Position numbers and translations under genes: made by a program. A stretch of DNA of 15,425 bases from NCBI GenBank assembly GCA_009778255.1, contig WRKD01000190.1, positions 1-15,425 of the forward strand. Direction: 5' to 3'. Under the pieces are notes generated by a model. That model worked only from the letters and a program-made list of their open reading frames with translations, had not been told where the DNA came from and made no database searches. This stretch comes from Bacillota bacterium. GTDB taxonomy: Bacteria; Bacillota; Dehalobacteriia; UBA4068. This document shows, piece after piece, positions 1 to 6,519 of this stretch (its first letter is position 1; each line of letters starts with the position of its first letter).

Positions 1-16
1 CGTTTCCCTTGCGTTT

Positions 17-45
17 ATTATAGCACAAAAATGTATAAAAGTCCA
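17..45 (-). promoter_or_regulatory. Sigma-A type promoter reading left, out of the window
   Basis: On the minus strand a -35 element TGGACT (40-45) is followed after exactly 17 bases by a perfect -10 TATAAT (17-22). The -10 is preceded by TGC, which gives an extended -10. Transcription would start near base 10 and serve a gene beyond the left edge. AAGGG, a possible ribosome-binding site, reads just downstream at the edge. The promoter lies after the stop codon of the SLH/solute-binding gene, so the next gene left probably starts its own transcription unit. Confidence 0.7.
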
Positions 46-100
46 GCATTATATGGCTATTTGTGTTTGTTCAGCAGCCACTATTTAGGGCGCCTCTTAT

Positions 101-2122
101 CTATAGTTTTAGAGGAATGAGTTCTGTCCCGCATAAATCCAATAAAGCGGTAGCTACATCGGGCCAGGTGGGAGGTAAGCCATTGCCATAACATATTTTT
201 TCTTCGCCTGTGTCAAAAAGAATATCTAGGCTCCACTCAGAACCGTTTTCCGGCCCGTCATAGTATTCCTTCCATAAATGTATGCCCAGCCGTGTTAAAT
301 CTTTAGCGCAACTTTTGGCTTGGGCTGTATCTAATTTATACGCAATGGTTTGCAGCAATTCACTGTCAACAGTACCGGCCCAAGATAAGGAGGCTTCTTG
401 GGCGGCAAAATCTATACTACAACTACGATAAACAGCCCGATCTTGTTTAAAATCAAATTTTAGGCTTATGATTGTTGGCTGAGGAAGTTTATGGGCTTCA
501 TCTAGCAGAGCATTAAGTTGAACTTGTTCATAAAAAACAAGTCTGGTTTCGTCTAAATGCAAGGGTAGACAGCGTTCCCCCGGTAAAAAGGCGGTTTTTA
601 CAGTACCCTCAAGGAAATTGCTTGCGCCGCGCCATGCCGGCAAATACCCGCCTAGCTGGGCATGGGATGCCGCGTTTGTTGGTTGTATTAGGGCTTTTAA
701 GAAATTGGCGGCGGCTTTTGTGGCGCCGTTTTTAACAATTCCCGCATAGTAGACTCGCATAGGCGCCCCTGTGGGTGGCAGTATGGCTTGCCATTTGGTA
801 TAAACATCGTTTTCTTCCTGCCGTCTTTGTAGCTCCGGTAAATCGCGGCTGGAAATAACGCCTAATATAGCATCCTCACGCTCCGCTATATTCAGCATGT
901 GTTCGTCTAAATAAGCAGTTACCGCACTAGCCTGTTCCGAGAGTAGCTTTAGTGCCGGTTGTATTTTTTTATCATCATCGCTGTCATAGGGCAGTTTGCA
1001 ATAATGTAGAGCCAGCGGTATGAGTTTTGCAGGATCGGCAGGCATATATATGCCACCGCTGTATGCGGCTCTAAATAACCAGCTCCAATCGGGATTTTTA
1101 ATCTGCGCATTGTTATAATAAAGTAAGTATTGCTCATAAGCCAGCGGCAAGGCATAATAGAGATGCTGTTCTTTATCATAGCAGGGATCATTTTTTAGTG
1201 GAGTTATTAATGCCTCCGGCCCTCCGAAATCGCTTGCTTTTAACCCACTTAATAAATTTTCTTCGTATAAGCGCTTTACTAAGTCTGCCGAGAGTATGCA
1301 GATATCGAAAGTATGTTGCGTTAAACGCAGCTGCCTATATATTTCTTCTTCAGCTTGAGGATTTGGCTCATAAGGATGAGCAGATATACATAAACCTTGC
1401 TCTTTAGCCAAGTCAATTAATAAGCTTTGATCTAAGGCCCCTGTGGGATAAGTGATGAAAAGATCGGCTGGCCATCCGGTACAGGCCATGGCTTGTTCAG
1501 CTGTTATAACACCTTGTTTAAGCAGGTGCTGTAAAAGGGTTTGCCCGCTTCCTTTCATTCTTGCCAAGAGAGTAGCATAAGCAAGCGTTACGGCGTCGCC
1601 GCGCCGAAATACCGTTAAAGCAGCCTGGCGGTTGCGTTCTTGGCCGCTGATGATTTGTAGTTTAACCATGAAATCTAAGGCTTCGCTCCATATAAAATCA
1701 CTGTTTATGTTTCCTTCCGTATAATCCAAGGCGCGCAAGCAGAAGGTGGCAAATTGTTGAGGGCGCATTTGCCCCACTCCATATTGATTATAGGCTATTC
1801 CATAAGCTAAACCTTGATTATAAAGATATGCCACATAGGGCTTTGCCCAGTTCGCAGCTGTTATATCTAAAAAAGGATGTGCTTTGCTTATGGCAAGAGC
1901 TTCATCTTCTTTGCCCAGTAGCCGTGTGAAAAGCGCTGCGCCTTGTAAACGATCGCAGGGCTCTTCCAGCGCAAAGCTTTGCCCATTGCCCAGCAATAAG
2001 CCTAAAGATGCCAGTTCTTTTGCAGCCGTTTCGGCTTCGGTTGGCTCGGCAGCTTGTGCCCCTTTACTAATGATCACTATGCTGCAAATACAAACAAAAA
2101 CTAAAAATAAAATCTTTTTCAT
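101..2122 (-). CDS. SLH-anchored PotD-like solute-binding protein with extra C-terminal domain
   Basis: A 673-residue exported protein of mosaic build. Residues 1-24 are a signal peptide (KK, hydrophobic core, AQA before the cut) with no lipobox. Residues about 30-205 hold three SLH-like modules; the middle one is clearest (FLDI at 84-87, W92, the QGLAYG turn at 103-108, P121). SLH triplets normally bind cell-wall polymer. Residues about 220-500 resemble the spermidine/putrescine-binding protein PotD in layout: an early ITYPTG strand, FDICILSADLVKRLYEENLL at 272-291, YALPLAYE at 323-330 and GGYLPAW at 491-497. The Trp-x-Asp expected near VYYAGIV (457-463) is not seen, so the ligand may not be a polyamine. 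Residues about 525-673 form a separate domain with a W-S-L-D-I...G-N-G-L-P-P-x-W pattern that I cannot name. The start is ATG at 2122 with AGAGGGG five bases upstream. It follows the lipid kinase gene by 33 bases and is probably cotranscribed. No transporter permease or ATPase gene is present in the window. Confidence 0.8.
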   Translation of the reverse strand: MKKILFLVFVCICSIVIISKGAQAAEPTEAETAAKELASLGLLLGNGQSFALEEPCDRLQGAALFTRLLGKEDEALAISKAHPFLDITAANWAKPYVAYLYNQGLAYGIAYNQYGVGQMRPQQFATFCLRALDYTEGNINSDFIWSEALDFMVKLQIISGQERNRQAALTVFRRGDAVTLAYATLLARMKGSGQTLLQHLLKQGVITAEQAMACTGWPADLFITYPTGALDQSLLIDLAKEQGLCISAHPYEPNPQAEEEIYRQLRLTQHTFDICILSADLVKRLYEENLLSGLKASDFGGPEALITPLKNDPCYDKEQHLYYALPLAYEQYLLYYNNAQIKNPDWSWLFRAAYSGGIYMPADPAKLIPLALHYCKLPYDSDDDKKIQPALKLLSEQASAVTAYLDEHMLNIAEREDAILGVISSRDLPELQRRQEENDVYTKWQAILPPTGAPMRVYYAGIVKNGATKAAANFLKALIQPTNAASHAQLGGYLPAWRGASNFLEGTVKTAFLPGERCLPLHLDETRLVFYEQVQLNALLDEAHKLPQPTIISLKFDFKQDRAVYRSCSIDFAAQEASLSWAGTVDSELLQTIAYKLDTAQAKSCAKDLTRLGIHLWKEYYDGPENGSEWSLDILFDTGEEKICYGNGLPPTWPDVATALLDLCGTELIPLKL

Positions 2123-2155
2123 ATGTACCCCTCTTTTCTCCGTTTTTTAAGACTA

Positions 2156-3103
2156 TTAAGAGAGATTTTTTGTTCCCGGCGCTTTTTGGGTCTGCTTAAA
2201 TTCGAAATCGGGCACGAAGAGTTTTAGCGCTTTGGGTATTACCTTTATGGTTAGTGGTAAGTCGCCGCCCCTTTCTCCGTCAATATCATAATCCACTGTT
2301 TTATTATCTTGAATGCAAAAAGTAGCCTCGTTGATCTGCCTTTGCCAAATCATTCCCATACGCGGCTCTTCACCGTTGAACAGGCTTTGAAAGGTGTCAC
2401 TGAAAGTTTGCCAGGCAGGTTTGGTTACTAAAAACACATCTAACATACCATCATCAACTTGAGCTTTATTCATCAACCGCCGAACACCGGCTACACTGCT
2501 AGAATTAGCTACAATGCAGAGTAGCGCCTCTGTTTCTAGAATCTCCGCTCCGCAAACCGCTTTCAGCTGCATGGTGGAAAACAGTTGTTCCGGCGCCGAA
2601 CGCATACCCTGCATTGAATAGGCTAATTTGCCCAGTATGCTTTTATCACGGTTCTTGGTTTTATACCCTACATCCGTGAACATGCCGAAAGCAGCAACGT
2701 TTATAAAATACCTGCCATTTGCCAAACCCAAATCTACCTCGCGAATAGTGCCATGACGTAGCATCAGACAAAAATCCTTAGCTTCACTTGGCAAACCCAT
2801 ATAATAGGCGAAATCGTTGACCGTGCCCCCCGGTAGAATAGCTAAGGGCAAACCGCTGCCACCTTCCATTAAGCCGTTCACGATCTCATTTATGGTTCCG
2901 TCGCCGCCGGCACCGATTACAAAATCGTAGTTATCTGGGGAAAGCGCGGCGGCAGCCTGCCAAGCATCGCCGGCGCCGCTGGTATGGCATACATCGACAA
3001 ATGAAATATCATGCTCCATTACAAGTTTCCCCAAGATGTTTTCTAGCTTTTTTACCGAGATATGGCGGCCAGATTTGGGGTTGCAAATAACCTTACAACG
3101 CAT
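2156..3103 (-). CDS. YegS/DgkB-family lipid (diacylglycerol-type) kinase
   Basis: Predicted cytoplasmic or membrane-associated kinase of the DAGK_cat/YegS/BmrU family. The family phosphorylates diacylglycerol or related lipids, recycling them to phosphatidic acid. Seen in the 315-residue product: NPKSG at 8-12, the nucleotide-binding GGDGT at 66-70 followed by INEIVNG, PGGTVNDFA at 91-99, DDGMLDV at 217-223 and the C-terminal acidic DGE at 275-277. All key family motifs are intact and the length is typical. The reading frame stays open 25 codons upstream to 3178. I chose ATG 3103 because AAGGAG lies ten bases before it and the family usually begins directly with this MxCKVICNPKSG strand. The SLH/solute-binding gene follows after 33 bases. 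The exact lipid substrate cannot be told from sequence; DgkB-like is a reasonable inference. Confidence 0.88.
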   Translation of the reverse strand: MRCKVICNPKSGRHISVKKLENILGKLVMEHDISFVDVCHTSGAGDAWQAAAALSPDNYDFVIGAGGDGTINEIVNGLMEGGSGLPLAILPGGTVNDFAYYMGLPSEAKDFCLMLRHGTIREVDLGLANGRYFINVAAFGMFTDVGYKTKNRDKSILGKLAYSMQGMRSAPEQLFSTMQLKAVCGAEILETEALLCIVANSSSVAGVRRLMNKAQVDDGMLDVFLVTKPAWQTFSDTFQSLFNGEEPRMGMIWQRQINEATFCIQDNKTVDYDIDGERGGDLPLTIKVIPKALKLFVPDFEFKQTQKAPGTKNLS

Positions 3104-3321
3104 TAAGGTATCACTCCTTATAGAAATGGAAAGTTTGTACAAGTGAAAGAATAGTTGTGGAATGTTTTCTTTTGGCACCCTTAAACAAAAACACGCAGCG
3201 TGACGCTTTAAACAACGGCTTTTAAAGTTGTTGCGTAGTAAATGATTAATGCCTGCTAGAATGTATAGTGATAGTATTCGGCATTTAATGTTGTTTTCCT
3301 ATAAGTCTTAGCATAATGAAG

Positions 3322-3340
3322 ATAATTCTAATAGAATTAT
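3322..3340. promoter_or_regulatory. Perfect 9-1-9 inverted repeat, candidate operator
   Basis: ATAATTCTA-A-TAGAATTAT is a perfect dyad with a one-base centre. The form (short AT-rich arms, odd centre) suits a dimeric regulator such as a Fur/PerR- or MarR-family protein, but it does not match the classic Fur, PerR or Zur boxes closely enough to assign one. If the leftward -35 TTGATG at 3346-3351 is real, the dyad covers the spacer and -10 of the kinase promoter, a repressor-like position. Assignment to either divergent gene is inference. Confidence 0.45.
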
Positions 3341-3371
3341 TCTACCATCAAGAGGTAAACCTGCTTTTCTC

Positions 3372-3410
3372 TTGTTCAAAAAAGGGAAATCAACAGATAT
3401 AGGCGAAATA
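3372..3410 (+). promoter_or_regulatory. Candidate promoter of the barrel gene (sigma-H-like or weak sigma-A)
   Basis: Two overlapping readings are possible. AAAGGGAAA (3381-3389), twelve bases, then GGCGAAATA (3402-3410) fits the Bacillus sigma-H pattern RNAGGAWWW-N11/12-RNNGAATWW with two mismatches. Alternatively TTGTTC (3372-3377), 17 bases, then AGATAT (3395-3400) is a poor sigma-A match. Either gives a leader of about 110 bases before the GTG start at 3524. The region is AT-rich, so chance matches are likely. Confidence 0.3.
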
Positions 3411-3523
3411 CTAATTTATATTGTTTAAGGGATTAAAGATTCTTCTCTACGTTCAAAATGACTATTAGTGCCGGGTTTTTGAGTTTTTGAGGATGCATGT
3501 TAAATAGAAGGGAGGTAAAACTG

Positions 3524-4219
3524 GTGGACATGCGCGCGGAGTTTATTCCAGAATTTAGTGGCAATTTACGACAGCATATGCTAAGATTACCGGAAGAAAT
3601 ACGTCAGTGCCGAGGCATTCGTATTTTTGGAAAAAGAATAAAATCTATAATTTTTACCACCGATGTAGCAATTATTCGCAATAGTAATGCAGATGCTGTA
3701 ATAGCAGTTTATCCTTTTACTCCTCAGCCGGTCATCACACATGCTTTAATGATGGCTGCCGATATTCCGGTATTTTGTGGCGTGGGCGGTGGTACTACTA
3801 CAGGTCGGCGGGTAGCTAATTTAGCTTTGCACGCCGAATATCAGGGCGCTATTGGCGTGGTATTGAATGCGCCCTCTTCTAATGATACTGTAATTACCGT
3901 GGCGGAAAATATTGATATCCCCATTGTAATCACAGTAGTTTCGGAAAAAGACGATATAGAGAGCCGGTTAAGAGCAGGGGCCTCTATACTAAATGTTGCA
4001 GCTGCCCATGACACGCCACAGCTGGTGCGTTCTATTCGTCAAAAATTTCCCAATATTGCTATCATAGCTACCGGCGGCCCCAGCCCGGCTAATATACTGG
4101 AAACTATTGAAGCAGGGGCTAATGCTATTACATGGTCTCCGCCATCTAATGGAGAGTTATTTAAAGATATGATGGAGCGCTATCGCCGCCAAAGCAGGGG
4201 AGATATATTTCCGGAATGA
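3524..4219 (+). CDS. Uncharacterised beta/alpha-barrel protein (ribulose-phosphate-binding-barrel type)
   Basis: The product is about 231 residues, soluble, without signal peptide or membrane segment. Repeating strand-helix units suggest a TIM barrel. Visible landmarks: ADAVIAVYPFTPQP at 57-69, the glycine/threonine loop CGVGGGTTTGRR at 85-96, GAIGVVLNAPSSND at 108-121, IPIVITVVS at 132-140, GASILNVAA at 152-160 and the terminal ATGGPSPANILETIEAGANAIT segment at 182-203. The last resembles the phosphate-binding end of KDPG-aldolase, ThiG or TrpF barrels. I recall close relatives in clostridia carrying only vague names such as hydrolase or barrel protein; no reaction can be assigned. Start choice: the frame opens at ATG 3497, but AAGGGAGG (3508-3515) lies inside that reading and sits eight bases before GTG 3524, so I use GTG; ATG 3530 is a further option. 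It is the only plus-strand gene here and appears monocistronic, ending in a strong terminator. Confidence 0.75.
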   Translation: MDMRAEFIPEFSGNLRQHMLRLPEEIRQCRGIRIFGKRIKSIIFTTDVAIIRNSNADAVIAVYPFTPQPVITHALMMAADIPVFCGVGGGTTTGRRVANLALHAEYQGAIGVVLNAPSSNDTVITVAENIDIPIVITVVSEKDDIESRLRAGASILNVAAAHDTPQLVRSIRQKFPNIAIIATGGPSPANILETIEAGANAITWSPPSNGELFKDMMERYRRQSRGDIFPE

Positions 4220-4221
4220 TA

Positions 4222-4268
4222 AAAAAACATCAGTTTTTAGCTAAATGCTTTAAAAACTGATGTTTTTT
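4222..4268. terminator. Bidirectional rho-independent terminator, perfect 18-bp stem
   Basis: Arms 4222-4239 and 4251-4268 are exact reverse complements, 18 bp, around an 11-base loop. Each arm begins or ends in six A/T bases, so a U tract follows the hairpin on both strands. It begins three bases after the stop codon of the barrel gene (4217-4219) and about 115 bases past the stop of the convergent RCC1 gene. It can therefore stop transcription from both sides. The remaining bases up to 4383 hold nothing I recognise. Confidence 0.92.
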
Positions 4269-4383
4269 CATATCATTAGCAAATCTTATAAATCAGGGAG
4301 CTTTAAATCGATCGGTAGACTTAGCTAAAACGCAAGGTGCAAAAAAATCCTAACGAGCCAGAATAGAGTGGGTTAAAGCTGCC

Positions 4384-6402
4384 TTAATCTTTTAAAAGGG
4401 CGAGGCTTAAAGTCTTGCCGATAGCCGTAGGAACCCCGACAAAAGAGGCGCGCGGGCATCCTACTACCACATATGTAAAGATCAGATCTGTGTTAATGAT
4501 GGGGCCGGCGAAACTGTATTTAACGGTGAATTTTAGCGTCACGATCTTTACCGGAGGTTTACAAGGTTCACCGAAAACCGTATTTATTGAAGGCGCCTGG
4601 CGTACCAGTATTTTATTGGTGTTTATATTGGTAACTTCCGCCACCCAACCGCGCAGATCTTCATAACCGGCATATTCTAATAAAGCGGTATCGAATGCCA
4701 GTTCCGCCGTTAATTGAAAATAGTTGATTTTGCCTACCAGCATTAGATCCATATAAATGGTATCGCCGGCTGCGGCAGTTTTTTTATCCGGAATGAGGAA
4801 GACTTTATACATTGCCTCTTCTACCGTTGTGGGTGTTCTTACCACGATAGTAAAATCTTTAGTGAAATCCGTATAGTCGAAATTTGTGATCTTTATCGGT
4901 ACCAGGCTTCCTGAAGTGTTGCTGTTGCCAAATTGCCCCATGGAATTTTGCCCAAAAGCCCATAATGCGGCATCTTTGGTCAGTGCCAGACTATGATAAT
5001 CTCCTGCGGCCAGTATGCTCCAATCGGTAGCTGTACCAATGCGTCCGGGAGCTGAACTATCTATTAGCGTACCATTTCCCAGCTGACCATAAGTGTTTTG
5101 TCCCCATGTCCATAGGCTGCCGTCCTTTTTTAGGGAAAGGCTATGCCTACCACCTGCTTCAATTATATCCCAGTCATTTCCCGTACCAATGCGTTGAGGA
5201 GAATACCGGTTTATTATGCTTGCATCGCCCACCTGCCCATTGCTGTTTAATCCCCAAGCCCACAGGCTGCCGTCTGCTTTTAAAGCCAAATTATGATAGC
5301 CGCCTGCAGAAATTTTTATCCAGTCTGTATCGACGCCAATCTGCACAGGGTATAGGCTCGTTGTGGCAGTACCGTTGCCCAGCTGGCCAAATGAATTTTG
5401 TCCCCAAGCCCACAGGCTGCCATCCATTTTAAGAGCCACAGTATGATTATACCCTGCCGAAATTACCGCCCAATCATTGGCTTCTCCTAAACGTTTAGGG
5501 GAGAGGCGGTCAATGGTAGAACCGTCGCCCAGTTGTCCATATTCATTGGAACCCCAAGCCCACAGGCTGCCATCTTCTTTCTTAGCCAAGCAATGCAAGT
5601 TCCCCATAGCTATAGCAGACCAATCTGTGTCCATGCCTATTTGCATGGGGTAGAGATGGTCTATTGTTGTACCGTCGCCTAATTGGCCATTTTTATTGTA
5701 TCCCCAGGACCATAAACTACCGTCTTTTTTTATAGCTACTGTATTATATAGGCCTGGTGATAATATAGCCCAGTCTATTTCTGTTCCTACTCGTACGGGC
5801 GCAAGCCGGATATTTCCGGCTGTATTGTCGCCCAGCTGGCCAAAAGTATTAAACCCCCAGCCCCATAGGCTGCCGTCTGCTAAAATAGTCATCGCATGTG
5901 AGTTTCCGGAGGCAAGATTGAAAATTTTATAACCCAAAGCGCCGTCTTTAATAGTCGCTGTTACAGTTACAGCCCCTGCGTTAACTGGGCTGAGAATATT
6001 GTCATTTAAAGTTGCTCCGGTTAAGCCGGCGTCTTTAATACTCCAGATGATATCAGTACGGGAAGCATTAGCGGGAACGATTGTGCCAGTTAAAACTACA
6101 GGCGTTCCCGGTGTGGTTTCGTTTGGCACATCGATGATATCTGTTACGGGTACAAAATCATCATCGGGCAGCGTTGCCGTATTATGGGAAAGATAGCTTA
6201 TTTGCTTACTAAAAGTGCTATTTGGCATGCAGCCGATATTTGACTTAGTAAAGGTTGCGTCATTAGCCGGCAAAATAATTTGTTGCCCCGCTGCCAAAAT
6301 GTTCGGTGTTGCCACCAATACTATAAAACCAATAAAACCAAGCATAATAGACAATACCCTTTTTGTTATACGCGTAGTAAATTTTGCTTTTCTCAACTGC
6401 AT
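4384..6402 (-). CDS. Secreted Ig-like / seven-blade RCC1 repeat / cohesin-like protein
   Basis: A 672-residue exported protein. Residues 1-38 form a basic then hydrophobic signal peptide (LGFIGFIVLVATPNILAA). Residues about 83-155 resemble a bacterial Ig-like (Big-type) module: TGTIVPANAS, IIWSIKDAG, AGAVTVTATIKDG. Residues about 160-510 are seven RCC1 blades, each with DGSLWxWGxNxxGQLGDG or a close variant. The marker Trp falls at 180, 231, 281, 331, 381, 431 and 481, so six blades have exactly the same length. Seven blades make a full propeller. Residues about 530-670 look like a cohesin-type beta-sandwich (AGDTIYMDLMLVGKINYFQLTAELAFDTALLEYAGY). There is no SLH, LPXTG or dockerin, so the protein is either released or held by an uncleaved signal. 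The frame opens at GTG 6411, but AGGAGG sits eight bases before ATG 6402, which I take as start. RCC1 propellers usually bind proteins; the partner here is unknown. Confidence 0.85.
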   Translation of the reverse strand: MQLRKAKFTTRITKRVLSIMLGFIGFIVLVATPNILAAGQQIILPANDATFTKSNIGCMPNSTFSKQISYLSHNTATLPDDDFVPVTDIIDVPNETTPGTPVVLTGTIVPANASRTDIIWSIKDAGLTGATLNDNILSPVNAGAVTVTATIKDGALGYKIFNLASGNSHAMTILADGSLWGWGFNTFGQLGDNTAGNIRLAPVRVGTEIDWAILSPGLYNTVAIKKDGSLWSWGYNKNGQLGDGTTIDHLYPMQIGMDTDWSAIAMGNLHCLAKKEDGSLWAWGSNEYGQLGDGSTIDRLSPKRLGEANDWAVISAGYNHTVALKMDGSLWAWGQNSFGQLGNGTATTSLYPVQIGVDTDWIKISAGGYHNLALKADGSLWAWGLNSNGQVGDASIINRYSPQRIGTGNDWDIIEAGGRHSLSLKKDGSLWTWGQNTYGQLGNGTLIDSSAPGRIGTATDWSILAAGDYHSLALTKDAALWAFGQNSMGQFGNSNTSGSLVPIKITNFDYTDFTKDFTIVVRTPTTVEEAMYKVFLIPDKKTAAAGDTIYMDLMLVGKINYFQLTAELAFDTALLEYAGYEDLRGWVAEVTNINTNKILVRQAPSINTVFGEPCKPPVKIVTLKFTVKYSFAGPIINTDLIFTYVVVGCPRASFVGVPTAIGKTLSLALLKD
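4873..5925 (-). repeat. Tandem 150-bp coding repeats (seven RCC1 blades)
   Basis: Seven in-frame units of about 150 bp encode the RCC1 blades. The phase is so exact that the same 20-base stretch (reading CCCCAAGCCC on the plus strand) recurs identically at 5252, 5402 and 5552. More diverged copies lie at 5102 and 5702. Nucleotide identity between the middle units suggests fairly recent duplication or gene conversion, with the outer blades older. Confidence 0.85.
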
Positions 6403-6465
6403 GATTAACACCTCCTAAATTGATTTAGATATTTTTAATTTAGAGTTATCATCCTCCTTTTTCAT

Positions 6466-6474
6466 GTTATATCA
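6466..6474 (-). promoter_or_regulatory. Extended -10 promoter candidate for the RCC1/cohesin-like gene
   Basis: On the minus strand TGATATAAC forms an extended -10 (TGn followed by TATAAC, one mismatch to TATAAT). A TTGCAT element at 6487-6492 lies upstream, but the 15-base spacer is short, so the extended -10 would have to carry recognition. A start near 6459 leaves a leader of about 55 bases to the AGGAGG/ATG at 6402. This would uncouple the gene from the mutS2 operon. Confidence 0.42.
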
Positions 6475-6482
6475 TATTATTT

Positions 6483-6500
6483 AAAAATGCAACCATTTTT
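6483..6500 (-). terminator. Weak terminator-like hairpin after mutS2
   Basis: Read on the minus strand, AAAAATG-GTTG-CATTTTT is a perfect 7-bp stem with a four-base loop. Its 3' arm supplies five U residues and lies 20 bases beyond the mutS2 stop. The stem has only one G-C pair, so termination would be weak. It also overlaps the possible -35 of the next gene. Confidence 0.35.
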
Positions 6501-6519
6501 ATAGCTTTTGTTTTTGTAT

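Larger units (their letters stand above)
3104..3523. other. Divergent intergenic control region
   Basis: This 420-base stretch lies between two divergently transcribed genes, the lipid kinase to the left and the beta/alpha-barrel gene to the right. It is AT-rich and holds a perfect 9-1-9 inverted repeat at 3322-3340 and a sigma-H-like or weak sigma-A candidate at 3372-3410. A possible leftward -35 TTGATG lies at 3346-3351. A short inverted repeat AACAAC/GTTGTT lies around 3211-3232. No convincing small gene, tRNA or known riboswitch was recognised. The leftward leader of the kinase mRNA could be about 200 bases long if TTGATG is used. Confidence 0.55.

Noticed and set aside
104..126. CCTCT/AGAGG pairing at the end of the SLH gene
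   Set aside because: Five pairs with a long loop and no U tract do not make a convincing terminator.
3211..3232. AACAAC/GTTGTT inverted repeat in the divergent region
   Set aside because: The stem is only 6 bp with a ten-base loop and no U tract, so neither a terminator nor a riboswitch can be claimed.
5106..5432. Plus-strand open frame of 108 codons with repeated PKPTGC segments
   Set aside because: The repeats are the reverse reading of the RCC1 blades, not an independent gene.
5102..5720. Regularly spaced near-identical 20-base stretches resembling a repeat array
   Set aside because: Spacing is 150 bases and in frame with the RCC1 blades, so this is a protein repeat and not CRISPR.
6415..6428. 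Palindrome CTAAAT-TG-ATTTAG overlapping the RCC1 gene ribosome-binding site
   Set aside because: All pairs but two are A-T and the two-base loop is too small for a stable RNA hairpin; an operator role has no support beyond symmetry.
6435..6460. Second AAAGGAGG with an adjoining ATG upstream of the RCC1 gene
   Set aside because: The ATG follows the ribosome-binding site with no spacer and the frame closes after five codons, so a leader peptide is not supported.
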